Shown here one piece after another: positions 42,357 to 53,427 of a stretch of 64,000 nt of DNA. This DNA is from Agriotes lineatus (lineage: Eukaryota > Arthropoda > Insecta > Coleoptera > Elateridae), in contig CALNHX010005794.1 of assembly GCA_940337035.1 (NCBI GenBank), forward strand, positions 1 to 64,000. Direction: 5' to 3'. The notes below the pieces were generated by a model that did no database searches, was not told the DNA's origin, and worked only from the letters and a program-made list of their open reading frames with translations. The position numbers and the translations under genes were made by a program. The stretch's first letter is position 1. Each line of letters begins with the position of its first letter.

Positions 42357-45300
42357 TCACAATTCTTCGACAATTTTGTAATGAGCCCAAGGCAATGTGG
42401 TAATACCGTCAGCTGTAATGTATCTTTTGTCATCGTTTGCGCTAAGTGCAATTTTATTTTGCGTTGTCGTATATACTTTGTGTTTATACGATCTGATTCG
42501 ATTTTGATCGCAAGAAATTGCAATTCCTCGAGTTAATACGTCATAGTAGTTAGTAAATGACAACTTTTCCCTAATCGAATGCCTAACAATGCCTTTTACC
42601 TTTTTAATTTGACTCTTATTATTTACCTTTAAGCTATACATGTTTGATTTAAGCCCTACAAAATCTGTTATTATTTCCCCCTTCATCTCATCTTTCATAA
42701 GCCCTACCTGCTTTTTGTTTGCCAAAGGCATTCCATAAATGTTATCAGGTTTATAATCGCTAGTGTCATACCTGTGTATGTCTTCTTTCATATTTTGATA
42801 AAAATCGTCTGTATAAATTTCATACAAAAAAGAATCCGTATCTGTATACAGAAGGCTGTGTTTAAATTTGCGCATCATGTATTGGTAGTGAAAGTCGTAC
42901 ATAAATATTTTAGATATATCTAAAATTGCCATTCCAGCATAAATGGGTTTATTAAATAAAATTTCCGTTTTGTTAAGCTCAATTGTGACTAATTTTTTGC
43001 TAATAATAGTTCTATTGTGAAAATTTGGCTTGGAAATGTAGTATTGGGCGCCATAGCGGCCGCTCCATTTGCTTACTAATTTAATATCTTTACGACGTCG
43101 CACATTTTCCATCGTCTTTCCATATACAGCATTGTTCATCTTTTTATGGAAATATTTTTTAAATTCATTATCAGCTTTTGCTCTTAAATCGGAATTTAAG
43201 TCTATATAGGGTTTTAACCAAGGACTTTGACTAAATTTGAGGATGCGATATATTTTTGTCACAACTAATCCGGCTTGTATACACTGCTTGAGATTTCGAT
43301 AATGGATAACATATTTTTCTTTGTCGTGCAAAGTTGTCATTAGCTTAGGGTATTTAGAACCTTTAGGGATTCTATTTTCAGAACAGAATGGCAAATCTTT
43401 ATGATCATCATGCAAATATTGTGGATAGTGAATATCAGCTTCTATAATATATCCTGAACTGCTATCATCTGCTACAGAAATAACATCAAACTTTTCAATA
43501 TCCTCAGGTGTTAGCCATTCAAAATTGGCATAAGGCAATGCTTCGCACATTGCGAGGCCGTACAAGTTGTTAATATCTAAATAAATCAAGTATTTGGAAG
43601 GCAAAGCTGCATTATTGTTTTGCATGTATTTATTATTAGCTTGACTATATCGTTTAACAACTTGGCTTATTCCGCCTCGTATTCCTCGCTCTATAAATAA
43701 TAGCATGTCCACATCTGTCAATAACTCGAGAGTAACGCGAGTTTTCTTAAGGGCATCGTCCCACGCGAACCCAGGAATAGTGTAATAATTCATCACATCT
43801 AGGCCGAAAATATTCTTACACATTTTCCTAAAATTTTGAAACACATCTGCTAGAAGTAAAATGTCAGTTTTCAAATAAAGGTCGCTATAATCGCCTAAAG
43901 TTTTTATATCAAATTTGTCCCACACATTAGATGCATGGTCATAGTCTTGCTGAGAAATGTTTTTTAGTGTAAGAGAACTGTAAAATTTATTGATATCCGG
44001 CAATGATGTTTCCGACAATTTCTCATAACTATCAACATATTCGTAGGGAAATACTCCTTTTCTCATTAATAGCTGTAATTTTTCGCGGCTTAAATTTTGA
44101 TTCATCTCTTTCAAAATTTCAAAATCTTGTTCCTGCAAATAAGACGATAATTCGTCCAGAGACGAATCCATAAATCTAAAAGAATCTATAAATCTAAATT
44201 TTAGCCCTGATTTACCCCAAGTTTTTGTGACAGATATATACCTTTCATTATTTACAGGAATGAGTTCAATTCTACCTCCTACGCGGGTTGCAATCTTTTT
44301 GATAATAAAATGGCAATCGTAATTGCTGAAGTTGTGAAAAACTATAGGGATTACCGGAAATAAGCGATAATTCAGGTTGCAGTTACTGTGGCTGTAACCT
44401 CTAAAATTGCCTGTGATGTGGCAGTGATCGCGGCAAATTTTCTCATTAATTTCAAAAGCTTCTTCACAAATGTGACATTTTAAATGCAAAGATTTTGAGG
44501 TTACTGTCGTAAGATCCATGGGAACTTCTTTAAAAAAATAATCTGCAAAATTTTCTGCAACTGAAGTAAGTTCGTCTACAAACCATTCCGAGCATTTTCC
44601 TCCCCTGTACTGCTTAAAATATGATAGGTTGCTGTCGAAATGGCTGTGGAAGTAATAGCCGATACTGAAAGGTTTATGCCTCTGATACTTTAAAGTTTTA
44701 CATTTTGGATTACTTTGCAATTTAGCCGAATCAGCATCAATGGGCTTTAAGATACTTTCTATATCCGCAAATATAGTAAATGGTACATCAATGCTATTTC
44801 TATAGTTTTTAAACTTGAGCAATTTATTTCTTTCGTTAGGCAGAGTAACTTTGCATGTATTTAAAAGTATACAATCTCGAGTATGCTCAACTAAGATAGC
44901 TTCGCTATGAAAATACTAAAGACATCTGTCGCAAATATGTAATCGACCGTTATGTTTACTAATTTGCGAACTTACTAAACGTGAAAGATTTTTAATCCAA
45001 CAAAAATGTTTCTTTTTTGTTTCGATTATTTCTTTATAGTTAAGTGAACCAATTTCGGCGTAAACATCATCATCATTATCACCATCACTGCCACCATCGC
45101 CGGCAAAATTATTGCAATAATCTGCAGCACGGTTGCGGCTACGTCGGCAAGATTCATAATCATATTCATCTTCATAATTTTCCTCAATCATTAATAAATT
45201 TACATGCACATCTAATTTGGCTTTTGTTAAATAAGTAGGCATTGTGATAAATACCCCTTTTTTCAATTTTAAAATATATACGTTTATTGAAATTTTGTTT

Positions 45301-46253
45301 AATTCTTCAAATCTGGGAATCTGTTTAATTGACATTGGCAATTTAAATCCGGCCGTATTTAAAACAGAATTATAGCTAGGATAAGAGCTCAAACGATTTG
45401 GTCTACCTGTTGGCTTACAAATAGCACTCAATACGGCGATAAAAAAGCAAGCCAAATCATCGTTTTGCACATTTATAACAGCTTTCTTATGTATAATTTG
45501 AATTGGCAAATCAATATAAGAAGCTCCTGAATTGTATAAGAGTTCGCATGTATTTATGTTTACGTGTAAGGAATCGATGTGCGTTAATGTCCATCCGGAG
45601 CCGGAACTTTCAAATTCGCTTAACTGATTTAATATTATGTCGGAAATATTTTCATCAAACCAGCCGGCCGCCAAGAAAACTTCAAAATTTTCAATTAGAG
45701 CATTTTTGGTATGAAAATATTTCCAATCTGTTATGGGTGTCAAATCATCTTCAGTTACTTTAGAAAATTCGCCGCAGAAAGAGCAATTTATTTTAAAGCA
45801 GCCTACCCAATTTTGTTTTTTAAAAATGTTTCTTAAACGAGTCTTAATTAGCTGATAACAATCTTCAAGGAAAGGACTCACGTTTATGGTATGCATTATA
45901 TTAACAATAATAGCACTTCTAAGTCTACGATGAAACGCAGATTTATAATCTTCCCAAATAACTCGAGATCCTATTGTATTGCGGGGCCTGCAACTAACGC
46001 CTTCTACAGATAATTTATTTAAGCGAACTTTAAACTTTTTCAGATGGCAAATTTCATTTACGATTCTCCTTTTGCTGCCTATACTTTTACAATTTTTCAA
46101 TTCCCGCCTCAGAAGTAACTCATTTGTTTTACAGAACTTAATCCAAATCTTGATATGTTTGGACTTGTGTTTATGTAATTTTAAAATTAAATATGCATTT
46201 TTTATGGTTTTTAAAATTTTTGTAGATAGATCACTTATTGCGTTAGAATCCAT
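42357..46253 (-). pseudogene. polB: Polinton protein-primed DNA polymerase B, one internal stop
   Basis: One frame runs from the ATG at 46251-46253 to 42357, about 1,300 codons, interrupted only by TAG at 44916-44918 right after HICDRCL. Amino half: unique N-terminus, then GWTLTHIDSLHVNINTCELL and HFCWIKNLSRLVSSQISKH, characteristic of Polinton polymerases. Carboxy half (residues counted from 44822): 3'-5' exonuclease FADIES at 18-23; a Cys/His insert C116-x2-C119, C130 and DHCHITGNFRG at 132-142, like an HNH/endonuclease VII motif; polymerase motif A YLDINNLYG at 414-422; motif B MNNAVYGKTMEN at about 577; motif C YTDTDS at about 660. It would replicate the element from a protein primer. The stop makes two fragments unless read through. 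Confidence 0.92.
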
Positions 46254-47060
46254 AGTTAAATTTATTTTAATCTGGTTTTCCCTGTAATTTAATCTAGTTT
46301 CACTCAGAGGAATTATGCGCCATTACAGCAATGAAATAAAATTTAGAGCAAAATTTTTATAAATTTTTAAATGTAACTGCTGCTGCTACTGTTAACTGGC
46401 ACGTACAACTACTTACTAATAAAAGCAAATACACAAAAATTAAAAATATTTACGTATTTTCGCAGCCTAGGGCAGATATATTCCTCAGCGTCGGAATTTT
46501 TCTATCCCGATTTACCTTACCCCTCATCCGCCCCCTTGCTCAAGTTTTCGACAAATTTCAGCTGTGCCGGCGGTGTGGTTTGGGAATTGTCTTCCAATCT
46601 GTATAATTTTAAAAATTAGATATACATTTTTATAGGTAAGAATGTTTTTTGTTTTAGTTAAATCACTTGTTGCGTTAGAATTCATAGTTAAATTTATTTT
46701 AATCTAGTTTCGCCGTAAATTTAACAATATTTAAAATGGTTTGAATTCTAATCGAATATTTCCAATAATTTTAAAATAGCTTCTCTACAAGTAGCGAGCT
46801 GCTTGCAGCCAGCAATAAAATAAAATTTTAGCAAAACTTTTGTAAATGTAACCGCTACATTCAATCCGAACAACTATTTACTAATGCAAAGCAAATGCAA
46901 AAATAAAATTAAAAAATATTTACATGTTTTCCAAAGGCTCTCGAGAAATTTCTACAGCCGCTTCTTCACTTTCGAAGACTTCACTTTGGGAGTCGCTGTT
47001 AAGCTGCGTGTCGTCTTCTACAAATCTCAGCGACGGGGTTGGGAATTGTTTTCCAACCTG
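46180..47060. repeat. Tandem duplication of the polB upstream region
   Basis: About 46180-46600 is repeated, diverged, in about 46605-47060. Both copies contain gcgttagaa(t)tccatagtt (around the polB start codon), then ttaaatttattttaatct, and farther on a gggaattgt(c/t)ttcca block. The second copy of that block belongs to the 3' end of the small gene at 46920-47321. So the duplicated unit spanned the polB start, the intergenic region and the end of the neighbouring gene. Confidence 0.65.
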
Positions 47061-47321
47061 CTCGAGCCCCAAAAACTCCAGGTACAGCCGCCTTTTGTTC
47101 AGAGATGTTATATCATCTTCCGTGAGAGCATCTACTAGTCTTTTCGGTAAAAACAGGGTACCATGCTTCAATTCGCATAAAATAAATTTGAAGCCGCCTT
47201 GTTTGGCAAATCCCGACTTCAGTTTTAAAATGTGGTATTTTCTGTTTAATTCCAACTCTCCAGCCTGCAGCTTCACCTTCCGGGAAATGGCGCTAACATT
47301 ATTCAATTTGTTTAGATCCAT
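46920..47321 (-). CDS. Small Polinton gene of unknown function
   Basis: 133 codons, MDLNKLNNVSAISRK at the start. The core KLQAGELELNRKYHILKLKS, then FILCELKHGTLFLPKRLVDAL looks like a small beta-barrel protein: alternating hydrophobic residues and the turn FLPKR. The last third is acidic and Ser/Glu-rich (LNSDSQSEVFESEEAAVEI). That is a layout common to OB-fold single-strand binding proteins with an acidic tail. The position just upstream of polB on the same strand would suit a replication accessory, but the OB-fold idea is inference only. No stop or frameshift is seen. Confidence 0.6.
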   Translation of the reverse strand: MDLNKLNNVSAISRKVKLQAGELELNRKYHILKLKSGFAKQGGFKFILCELKHGTLFLPKRLVDALTEDDITSLNKRRLYLEFLGLEQVGKQFPTPSLRFVEDDTQLNSDSQSEVFESEEAAVEISREPLENM

Positions 47322-47600
47322 TTTAAATTTGATTAATCGCTACTCACAGAGAACAGCTTTGTAAGAGCGGATAGCAGCTTGCAATTGTCAGCACTTTTGG
47401 ACTCTTGATACACTATCACAGCCGAATTTCGACGCGCTGTAGCAATTTTATTATTCTTCGATGGCTGAAATTTCGGAGAGTTTGGCCGGGCACGTAAGTT
47501 ACAGAATTTGCAGTAGAAATTTGTTACGGTGAATGCTATATATATATATATTTTCCCCCATCACACGCCCCATATCCAAGCTAGATGCGCGCCGGATGCA
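47322..47600. other. Upstream flank of the small Polinton gene
   Basis: Likely promoter side. Includes a (TA)n run at about 47540-47552. A Polinton terminus was not recognised. Confidence 0.35.
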
Positions 47601-48200
47601 GCTGTTTACAGCCCCGTGCGCGATCTAATATAATTAATTCATAAAAGCAGGTGTTATGGGGTGAGATCTACGATCCGAATGCAGGCGCGCCGGGCCGGAT
47701 GCAGCTGCGCGATGTTATCGGGCGAGATTTATGACATGGAGGTGCGCCGGATGCAGATGTCAGGTGTTATGGGGTTAGATTTACGATCCGGTTGCAGGTG
47801 CGCCGGGCCGGATGCAGCTGCGCGATGTTATCGGGCGAGATTTATGACATGCAGGTGCGCCGGATGCAGATGTCAGGTGTTATGGGGTTAGATTTACGAT
47901 CCGGTTGCAGGTGCGCCGGGCCGGATGCAGCTGCGCGATGTTGTCGGGCGAGATTTATGACATGCAGGTGCGCCGGATGCAGATGTCAGGTGTTATGGGG
48001 TTAGATTTACGATCCGGTTGCAGGTGTGCATGCAGCTGCTCACAGCCCCTACACAGACATGTTGTAGCACGATTTTAGGGTGAGATTTACGGCATGCTCC
48101 GGATGCAGCTGCACGATGTTATCGGACGAGATTTACGATCCGGATGCAGGTGTGCCGGACGCAGCTGTTCACAGACCTGATATTTATCCCTCTGCGACAT
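47601..48200. repeat. 113-bp minisatellite
   Basis: Units beginning gtgttatggggt start at 47651, 47764, 47877 and 47990, exactly 113 bases apart. Diverged partial units extend to about 47570 and 48200. Each unit itself contains ggatgcagctgcgcgatgtt and a second cggatgcag word, so it is built of smaller related pieces. It lies just outside the last Polinton gene, where subterminal arrays are plausible. Open frames through it are artefacts. Confidence 0.85.
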
Positions 48201-49330
48201 GCCGCAACACGATTTTAAATTATGAATTCATACAATTACGGCTCATATATTGCATTTTAAAATAAGCGCATTTACACAGGGCGTGGCGTAGAAACCAATC
48301 TAACAATCAAACCCTTATGGAAGCGAGAATGCCGCATTGCGCGTTATAATAAATTCGCTGTATAAGGCTGAGATAATGACCAGCTAAAATGGACACAGCA
48401 AATTCGAACAATCGCAAAAATTTAGCGAGCAGGCTTGCAAAAACGCAACACGAACCCTACGCCATCGCAAATCGAATCAATCGCAAAAATCAATCGATAA
48501 TACTGACCATCAGCAACAAATCGTTGCCAGCTGAAAGGACATCGGCCGGCAGTGCGCCGCGGTCAGTCCGGACCAAGGCAGGTGGAGGGGGAAATGAGGG
48601 GCTGTCCCAGAACTCTCATGCCATGTTATTCAAATGTGTCCCAGAACTCTCATAGCTTAACTACTAATGTATCTGCTGTGGTGCTGGGTTATTTGAAATT
48701 GAACATCCCCTCTTACCTGTAGGTATTCAAGTGAAATAGTACCTGCCTCATTAGCATTGCGCTGTAACATCTAAGAAACTCAAGTAGGGTTGGTATAGTA
48801 CTCAAAATTCAAATCAAAACTGGAAAGTAATTCGTGAATTTTTTTAGATACAATGTGGCGTCACAATATTCCGTTGTTTTTACCCCCCACTCCGCAGGGT
48901 TGGTTAAAAAAATATACATGCGTTTTGTAGGTAATTCATTTCCCTACAAATTTTATTTTAATACTTTTCCCTAACTGGCCCATAACTGTATTACGCGTCT
49001 TAAATTTGGAAGTTTGACAAATTTCCGGAAAGTGCGATTTTTTAAATTTTTTAAAAAGTTCATAGATCCGTAACTATCAGTCCTAGAAACAAAATTTAAA
49101 ACCTAAGATTGTAGGAAATTTTATATTCCATAACATTGAATAGAACTCCTTTGTAGCTAAAATGCACCAAAAAGAAGATTAAGCGAAAATCTGAAGAAAG
49201 TGCCGATTTTTTTCGGTTTTTTTAAGATGGCGGAAGGGGGGGAATTGAGCATTTTGAATTTTAAACACTTACTAACAATCCTAAACAACATATCTGTGGT
49301 GTATTTTGGCAGCAGCTAAAGTCTGCTTTT
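48201..49330. other. No gene seen; short direct repeat
   Basis: tgtcccagaactctcat occurs twice 34 bases apart (48603 and 48637). The 88-codon frame at 48389 has no recognisable domain. The rest is AT-rich, with poly-T patches around 49045-49070 and 49205-49225. Confidence 0.45.
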
Positions 49331-49399
49331 TGTAATTCGCTATCGCGGAGTGCAGGCCTTCGCAGCGTGATTGCCTTATTCACTCACTCCAATTTGTAA

Positions 49400-50350
49400 C
49401 GGCATTGAATAAATATATACTCGTATACGTTGACTTTAATTAAATATTAGTGCAATACACTACAAAGTGGCGACGAGATATTTTTGCGATTTAAAGTCGT
49501 TAGCAAACCATACAGTGCAAGTTTCTGTAATTTTGTGAATTGGTCCACGCTCGCGCATCATGTCCACGGATACCGGCAAAATATTGCATTTGCGAGCAAG
49601 TCGGACTGAACAATTTTTAGAGCCCGTTTAGAAAATTACTTCAGTGCAAATGGCATTAAAGCCGATGGCGAGGATTCAAACAAAAGGCGAAGTATCTTGT
49701 TAAATATTCTAGACGAGGCGGCGTACAAACTGGTTTTTGACTTGGTAAGTCCAACCAAGCCAGAAGAGAAAACATACAAACAGTTAGTGGACGTCCTAAG
49801 CAGTCACTTCAAGCCACAGCAGAGTGCATTTGCAGCTTGCTTCAGATTTTATGCAGTGATGAAGGAACCCGACGAGACGGCTAATCAGTGGGTCGCACGC
49901 ATTCGAGGATTCGCAATTGGCTGTGAGTTTGGAGAAGAGCTCAAGGTGTGCCTTCGTGACCGATTCTTTTGGATTTAATAAGGGGGCAGTTTTGGACCGA
50001 CTTATGGAGGAAACGGTGACGGAAGATTTTGAAAGAATGGTAACTTTAGCAGCGACCAAAATGGCGGCTCAGGAAATGCAAGCAACAATTATCAAAGAGG
50101 AGCCCGTGAATTTTCTAAGGAAAACCAGCAATCACCAGAGCGCAGGACCTAGTGGAGCAAGACCGAGGCGCGCACCACGTCATCAGCCGAAATATACAGC
50201 ATGACGTCCCAAACTGCGAAGTTTGTGGCAGGGACAATCATACAAAAGATAAGTGTTTTTACAAAAATGCGATTTGTTTAATATGTTAGAAAGCCGGTCA
50301 CATCGCGGCAGTTTGTAAATATGAAAACATTTCACACCGTCCAAAATGTG
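49400..50350 (+). pseudogene. Gypsy-type gag remnant with LTR end and primer-binding site
   Basis: An LTR-like end (caatacactaca, about 49463) is followed by gtggcgacgaga, a typical gypsy primer-binding site. Then comes a gag reading ENYFSANGIKADGEDSNKRR, DEAAYKLVFDLVSPTKPEEK and DETANQWVARIRGFAIGCEF, with a frameshift at about 49968. A CCHC-like end follows (CEVCGRDNHTKDKCF, then a second knuckle with a stop) at about 50210-50320. It resembles gag of the K02A2.6-like gypsy lineage. Pol is absent; at about 50350 the sequence switches to a non-LTR fragment. Confidence 0.75.
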
Positions 50351-50354
50351 ATTC

Positions 50355-51190
50355 TAGTAAATACACTCAAATTAATTGAAAGGGTGCAGAAACGAGCAAC
50401 TAAGATGCCAATGGCTTTGCGGCATGTACCTTATCCTGAAAATTCTTAAACTTAGTACATTGTATGTTGGAAGAGAGAGTAGAGACCTCATTGAAGTGTA
50501 CAAAATATTAGCAAGCAAATATAACTGTGACCAACTATCTTACTATTCTTATACACAATACATACTTTCATCTGCGAGAGCATGGAATGCATTTGAGTAA
50601 AGACAGCTTTAAAATCAATGCTAGAAAATATTGTTTCTATTTTGCGTTTAGAATAACTCCATTCTAGCACCCGAATGACGTCATTTGAGTGTTAGAATAA
50701 GTCGCTATGAAATGACGTCATTCGGGTGCTAGAATAACTCAATTCTAGCACCCAAATGACGTCATATAACTTCAAAATAGAAAACATTAATTTATAAAAT
50801 GGTATAAAGCGGCAAAATAGAAAAAATAGAATAAAACACTAGTCGCAGAAGGTCCTTCAAGCACTCATTTGTTCCTCAACTCGCCGCTACGCGGCTCGTT
50901 TCAGAATTTCAAATTCGTGCTTGAATAGATGCCTTCTGCAACTTGTATTTTAATATACTATTCTATCTAGTAGAAGTGTGGATAAATGGAATAGTCTACC
51001 TCAGGAGGTATTTAGTGGCTCCTCTGTTAATAATTTTAAAAACAAACTTGATTCCTATTACTTAGCTAAATTCAGAGGATAGTGTTTCGAATTAATAATT
51101 ATGTTTATGGTTTCATTATATTGTAATGGTTCATTATCCACAGCAATTCTGATTGCCTAGTTATACAAGAATGAATAAATTCAAAAAATG
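50355..51190 (+). pseudogene. Jockey/CR1-like non-LTR retrotransposon 3' end, interrupted
   Basis: LIERVQKRATKMPMALRHVPY (about 50368), then after a frameshift GRESRDLIEVYKILASKYN, are the C-terminal reverse transcriptase motifs of Jockey/CR1-type elements. The tail VDKWNSLPQEVFSG, then NNFKNKLDSYYLAKF, resumes after 50961. A 328-bp insertion (50633-50960) lies between. The 3' end is A-rich near 51190 with AATAAA at about 51174. Confidence 0.7.
50633..50960. mobile_element. 328-bp insertion with three TGACGTCA palindromes
   Basis: Its limits follow from an uninterrupted relative on the minus strand at about 60490-60575. A perfect 26-bp inverted pair (50661-50686 with 50710-50735) contains TGACGTCA in each arm (50676, 50713). 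A third lies at 50757 inside a repeat of the same ctagcaccc word. tttctattttgc and gcaaaatagaaa form a further inverted pair (about 50635, 50811), and cgcagaagg/ccttctgc frame the second half. No coding capacity. It may be two abutting MITEs. Confidence 0.6.
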
Positions 51191-52517
51191 AGCACAGAAT
51201 TAACTATTTTATTTACTGCATGAAAGTCAGTATTTTACACTAATAAATACACTTGATATGAGCAGTAGCAAGTATAATTTGAGTAAGAAAGCTTGGCATG
51301 AGATAAGAAAGATTTCAGAAGGGGTACGTTCAGAGTTTCAGTCATAATTAATGTTTGAAATGGCAAATGCAGCTTGAATTTTGTAGCTGACAGGGTTGAT
51401 TTGAATAACGTCAAACAATGATATGAATTTTAAAATAATACACGATGTTTTGTAAAGTACAGAAATTGTATGAGCGTTATTAGTATTAAAGGTTTGAGCC
51501 ACAAACGGCAAAGTAACGGAAAGGTCAAGCGAAGCAGTACGAGGAAGTAAAGATTGCAAAGAGCAATAAGGCAACCTATCGGAAGACAGACGTGCTAAAT
51601 AAACTAATGTGATAAGTGCAATTATATAAAACTAAGTGAATTAAAAAGCAGAGGTACGTGAACAATTTCAAAGAAAAAGACATTTTAGTAGTTATTCAAG
51701 AACATTTTATCAATACTATAGTCCATAATAAACATTTAAATCAATCCTTTTTTCTTATAAACAAATGTAAATCATTATTGCTAGGAAACGAGAATGTCAA
51801 TTGTTCAACAAAAGAACTAATAGAAACTTGTAATAGTTAGACTGTGTGTTAGTTGAGCTTCCAGTTTGTTTGAAATTAATAATAAAGAAATTTATCTGTG
51901 GACCAGAATTTGTGTTTATTATAGTCACCTGGGTGTAGTCCATCTTTATGGCTAAAGTTTAAAATGATCGCAGTGCAAGTGCGACCAACTTTTCCGAGTA
52001 ACAGGGACTTCGGACAGCCAAAACCTTGTGTGCTACAGTTGGAGTTGTTCGTCAGGAATGCCCGGGTGTAGAAATTTTGATGAGGAATTCGTCATCAAGC
52101 GTGGACTAGCCGTGGCGTCTCTTCATTCTGCGAGCCAGCAACGGAGCATCACTTCGAAAGGCAAATTTCACAGGAAGCAGGTGGAGCAGCGTCTTAGAAT
52201 TTGGAGGTCTTCAAGTTTGGATATTTCCCGTGGGGCTGAACGTGATTCCAGCGGCCCAGATCAGTCCAGATGCGAATAATCGAGGTAACGTCTCTTAGAT
52301 TTGTGGTTTGAAGCCGTTTTTGCAGTTTGCCGAAAATAAGAACAATTGAACATCAGAGCGTCCGTTTGCGTCATCTGAAACAAAACAGGTTAGCCGGAAG
52401 CTACGTCACATATTCTTTAGCGCTTACCTGATGTGGTCTTGCCTTTTTTTGTTATATTAATTCAATTTACGCTGAATTTCACGAACAAAGCATTTTGTGT
52501 ATACTAAATTTTGAGGT
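51191..52517. other. No gene recognised
   Basis: Mostly AT-rich. The part at 51840-52290 is more GC-balanced and might be retroelement leader sequence, but I recognise no protein in it. Confidence 0.4.
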
Positions 52518-52945
52518 TATAGACCTAGTGATGGGAACAATCGAATAAAGTTATTGAATAGTTCGATAGTTTTCAACCTTTCGTTTATTCGATTGTTTAC
52601 AGAAAATTGTTCATTTAACTATCGATAGTCGATAGGCTACCCACTGTTCAGATTTCAGTACGAAGCGAACGAATGCATGAGTAACTATCGAACAAATACA
52701 TTTACAGTTGTGATGTTATGAACGAACAGCCCGTGCTCGTCACTCACCGTCACTCGGAGCGCCAACCAGAATTAAATGTTCGATTTGTATCCTATCGTAT
52801 TTGCTTTACAGTACCGGACTGAACAATTTTACGCCTTAATTACTCGAACCGAAAGTAGGTACGCTGTCTTGCTTCAGCACAATTACCAAATTTAAGAAGT
52901 CTCGTAGAATTAAAACGTACCGCTACTAAAATAGATTTTTATGTA

Positions 52946-53178
52946 CACTTCTGTGCAATAAAATTAAGCACACACCGATTTGTTGCATTTATTAATAGCG
53001 TTTTTATTTCGAAAAGTCTTAGTTTTGGTCTTTTAATAAAGGTGTTATTTTCAAGTTATGGTGTGTTATGATTTATTGAAACTGCTGCTAGGCAATTAAA
53101 ATAGACCCGAATTAAACAAACTAGAATATTGTGAAAAATGGTCACAACACGTGTGCTTAATTTCATTGCACAGAAGTG
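52946..53178. mobile_element. Tc1/mariner-like MITE, 233 bp
   Basis: Ends cacttctgtgcaat and attgcacagaagtg are inverted, and the similarity extends about 30 bases (taagcacac / gtgtgctta). TA flanks both ends (52944-52945, 53179-53180). Non-coding. Confidence 0.75.
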
Positions 53179-53427
53179 TACTTCAATATAAAAGGAATTT
53201 TGCCACCCAAGTAGATGGGCAGTGCTAGTTCTGGAGCACTTTAAGCATAGGGAAACTCAAAACATAACCTCACTTCTGTACTGGATGGCATATCCACCCG
53301 AAGCATGACGTAATCACCGGTAGTTAAGGCGACTGAAGAGTTTCTTGTAGGAAAAGAAGTATTTTTTGTGTCAACAATAACCAGAAGATCGTTGTAGGGT
53401 AGGTATTGCATCATTGCCCAGAAGGTA

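Noticed and set aside
47661..48004. Repeated Cys/Arg-rich frames
   Set aside because: Products of the 113-bp minisatellite, with no start context or domain.
47601..48200. CRISPR-like array
   Set aside because: The units are directly adjacent without unique spacers, and the window is eukaryotic. It is a tandem minisatellite.
33790..48260. Terminal inverted repeats of the Polinton
   Set aside because: The left end is lost at the LTR junction, so no pair can be compared. Any right-end call would be a guess.
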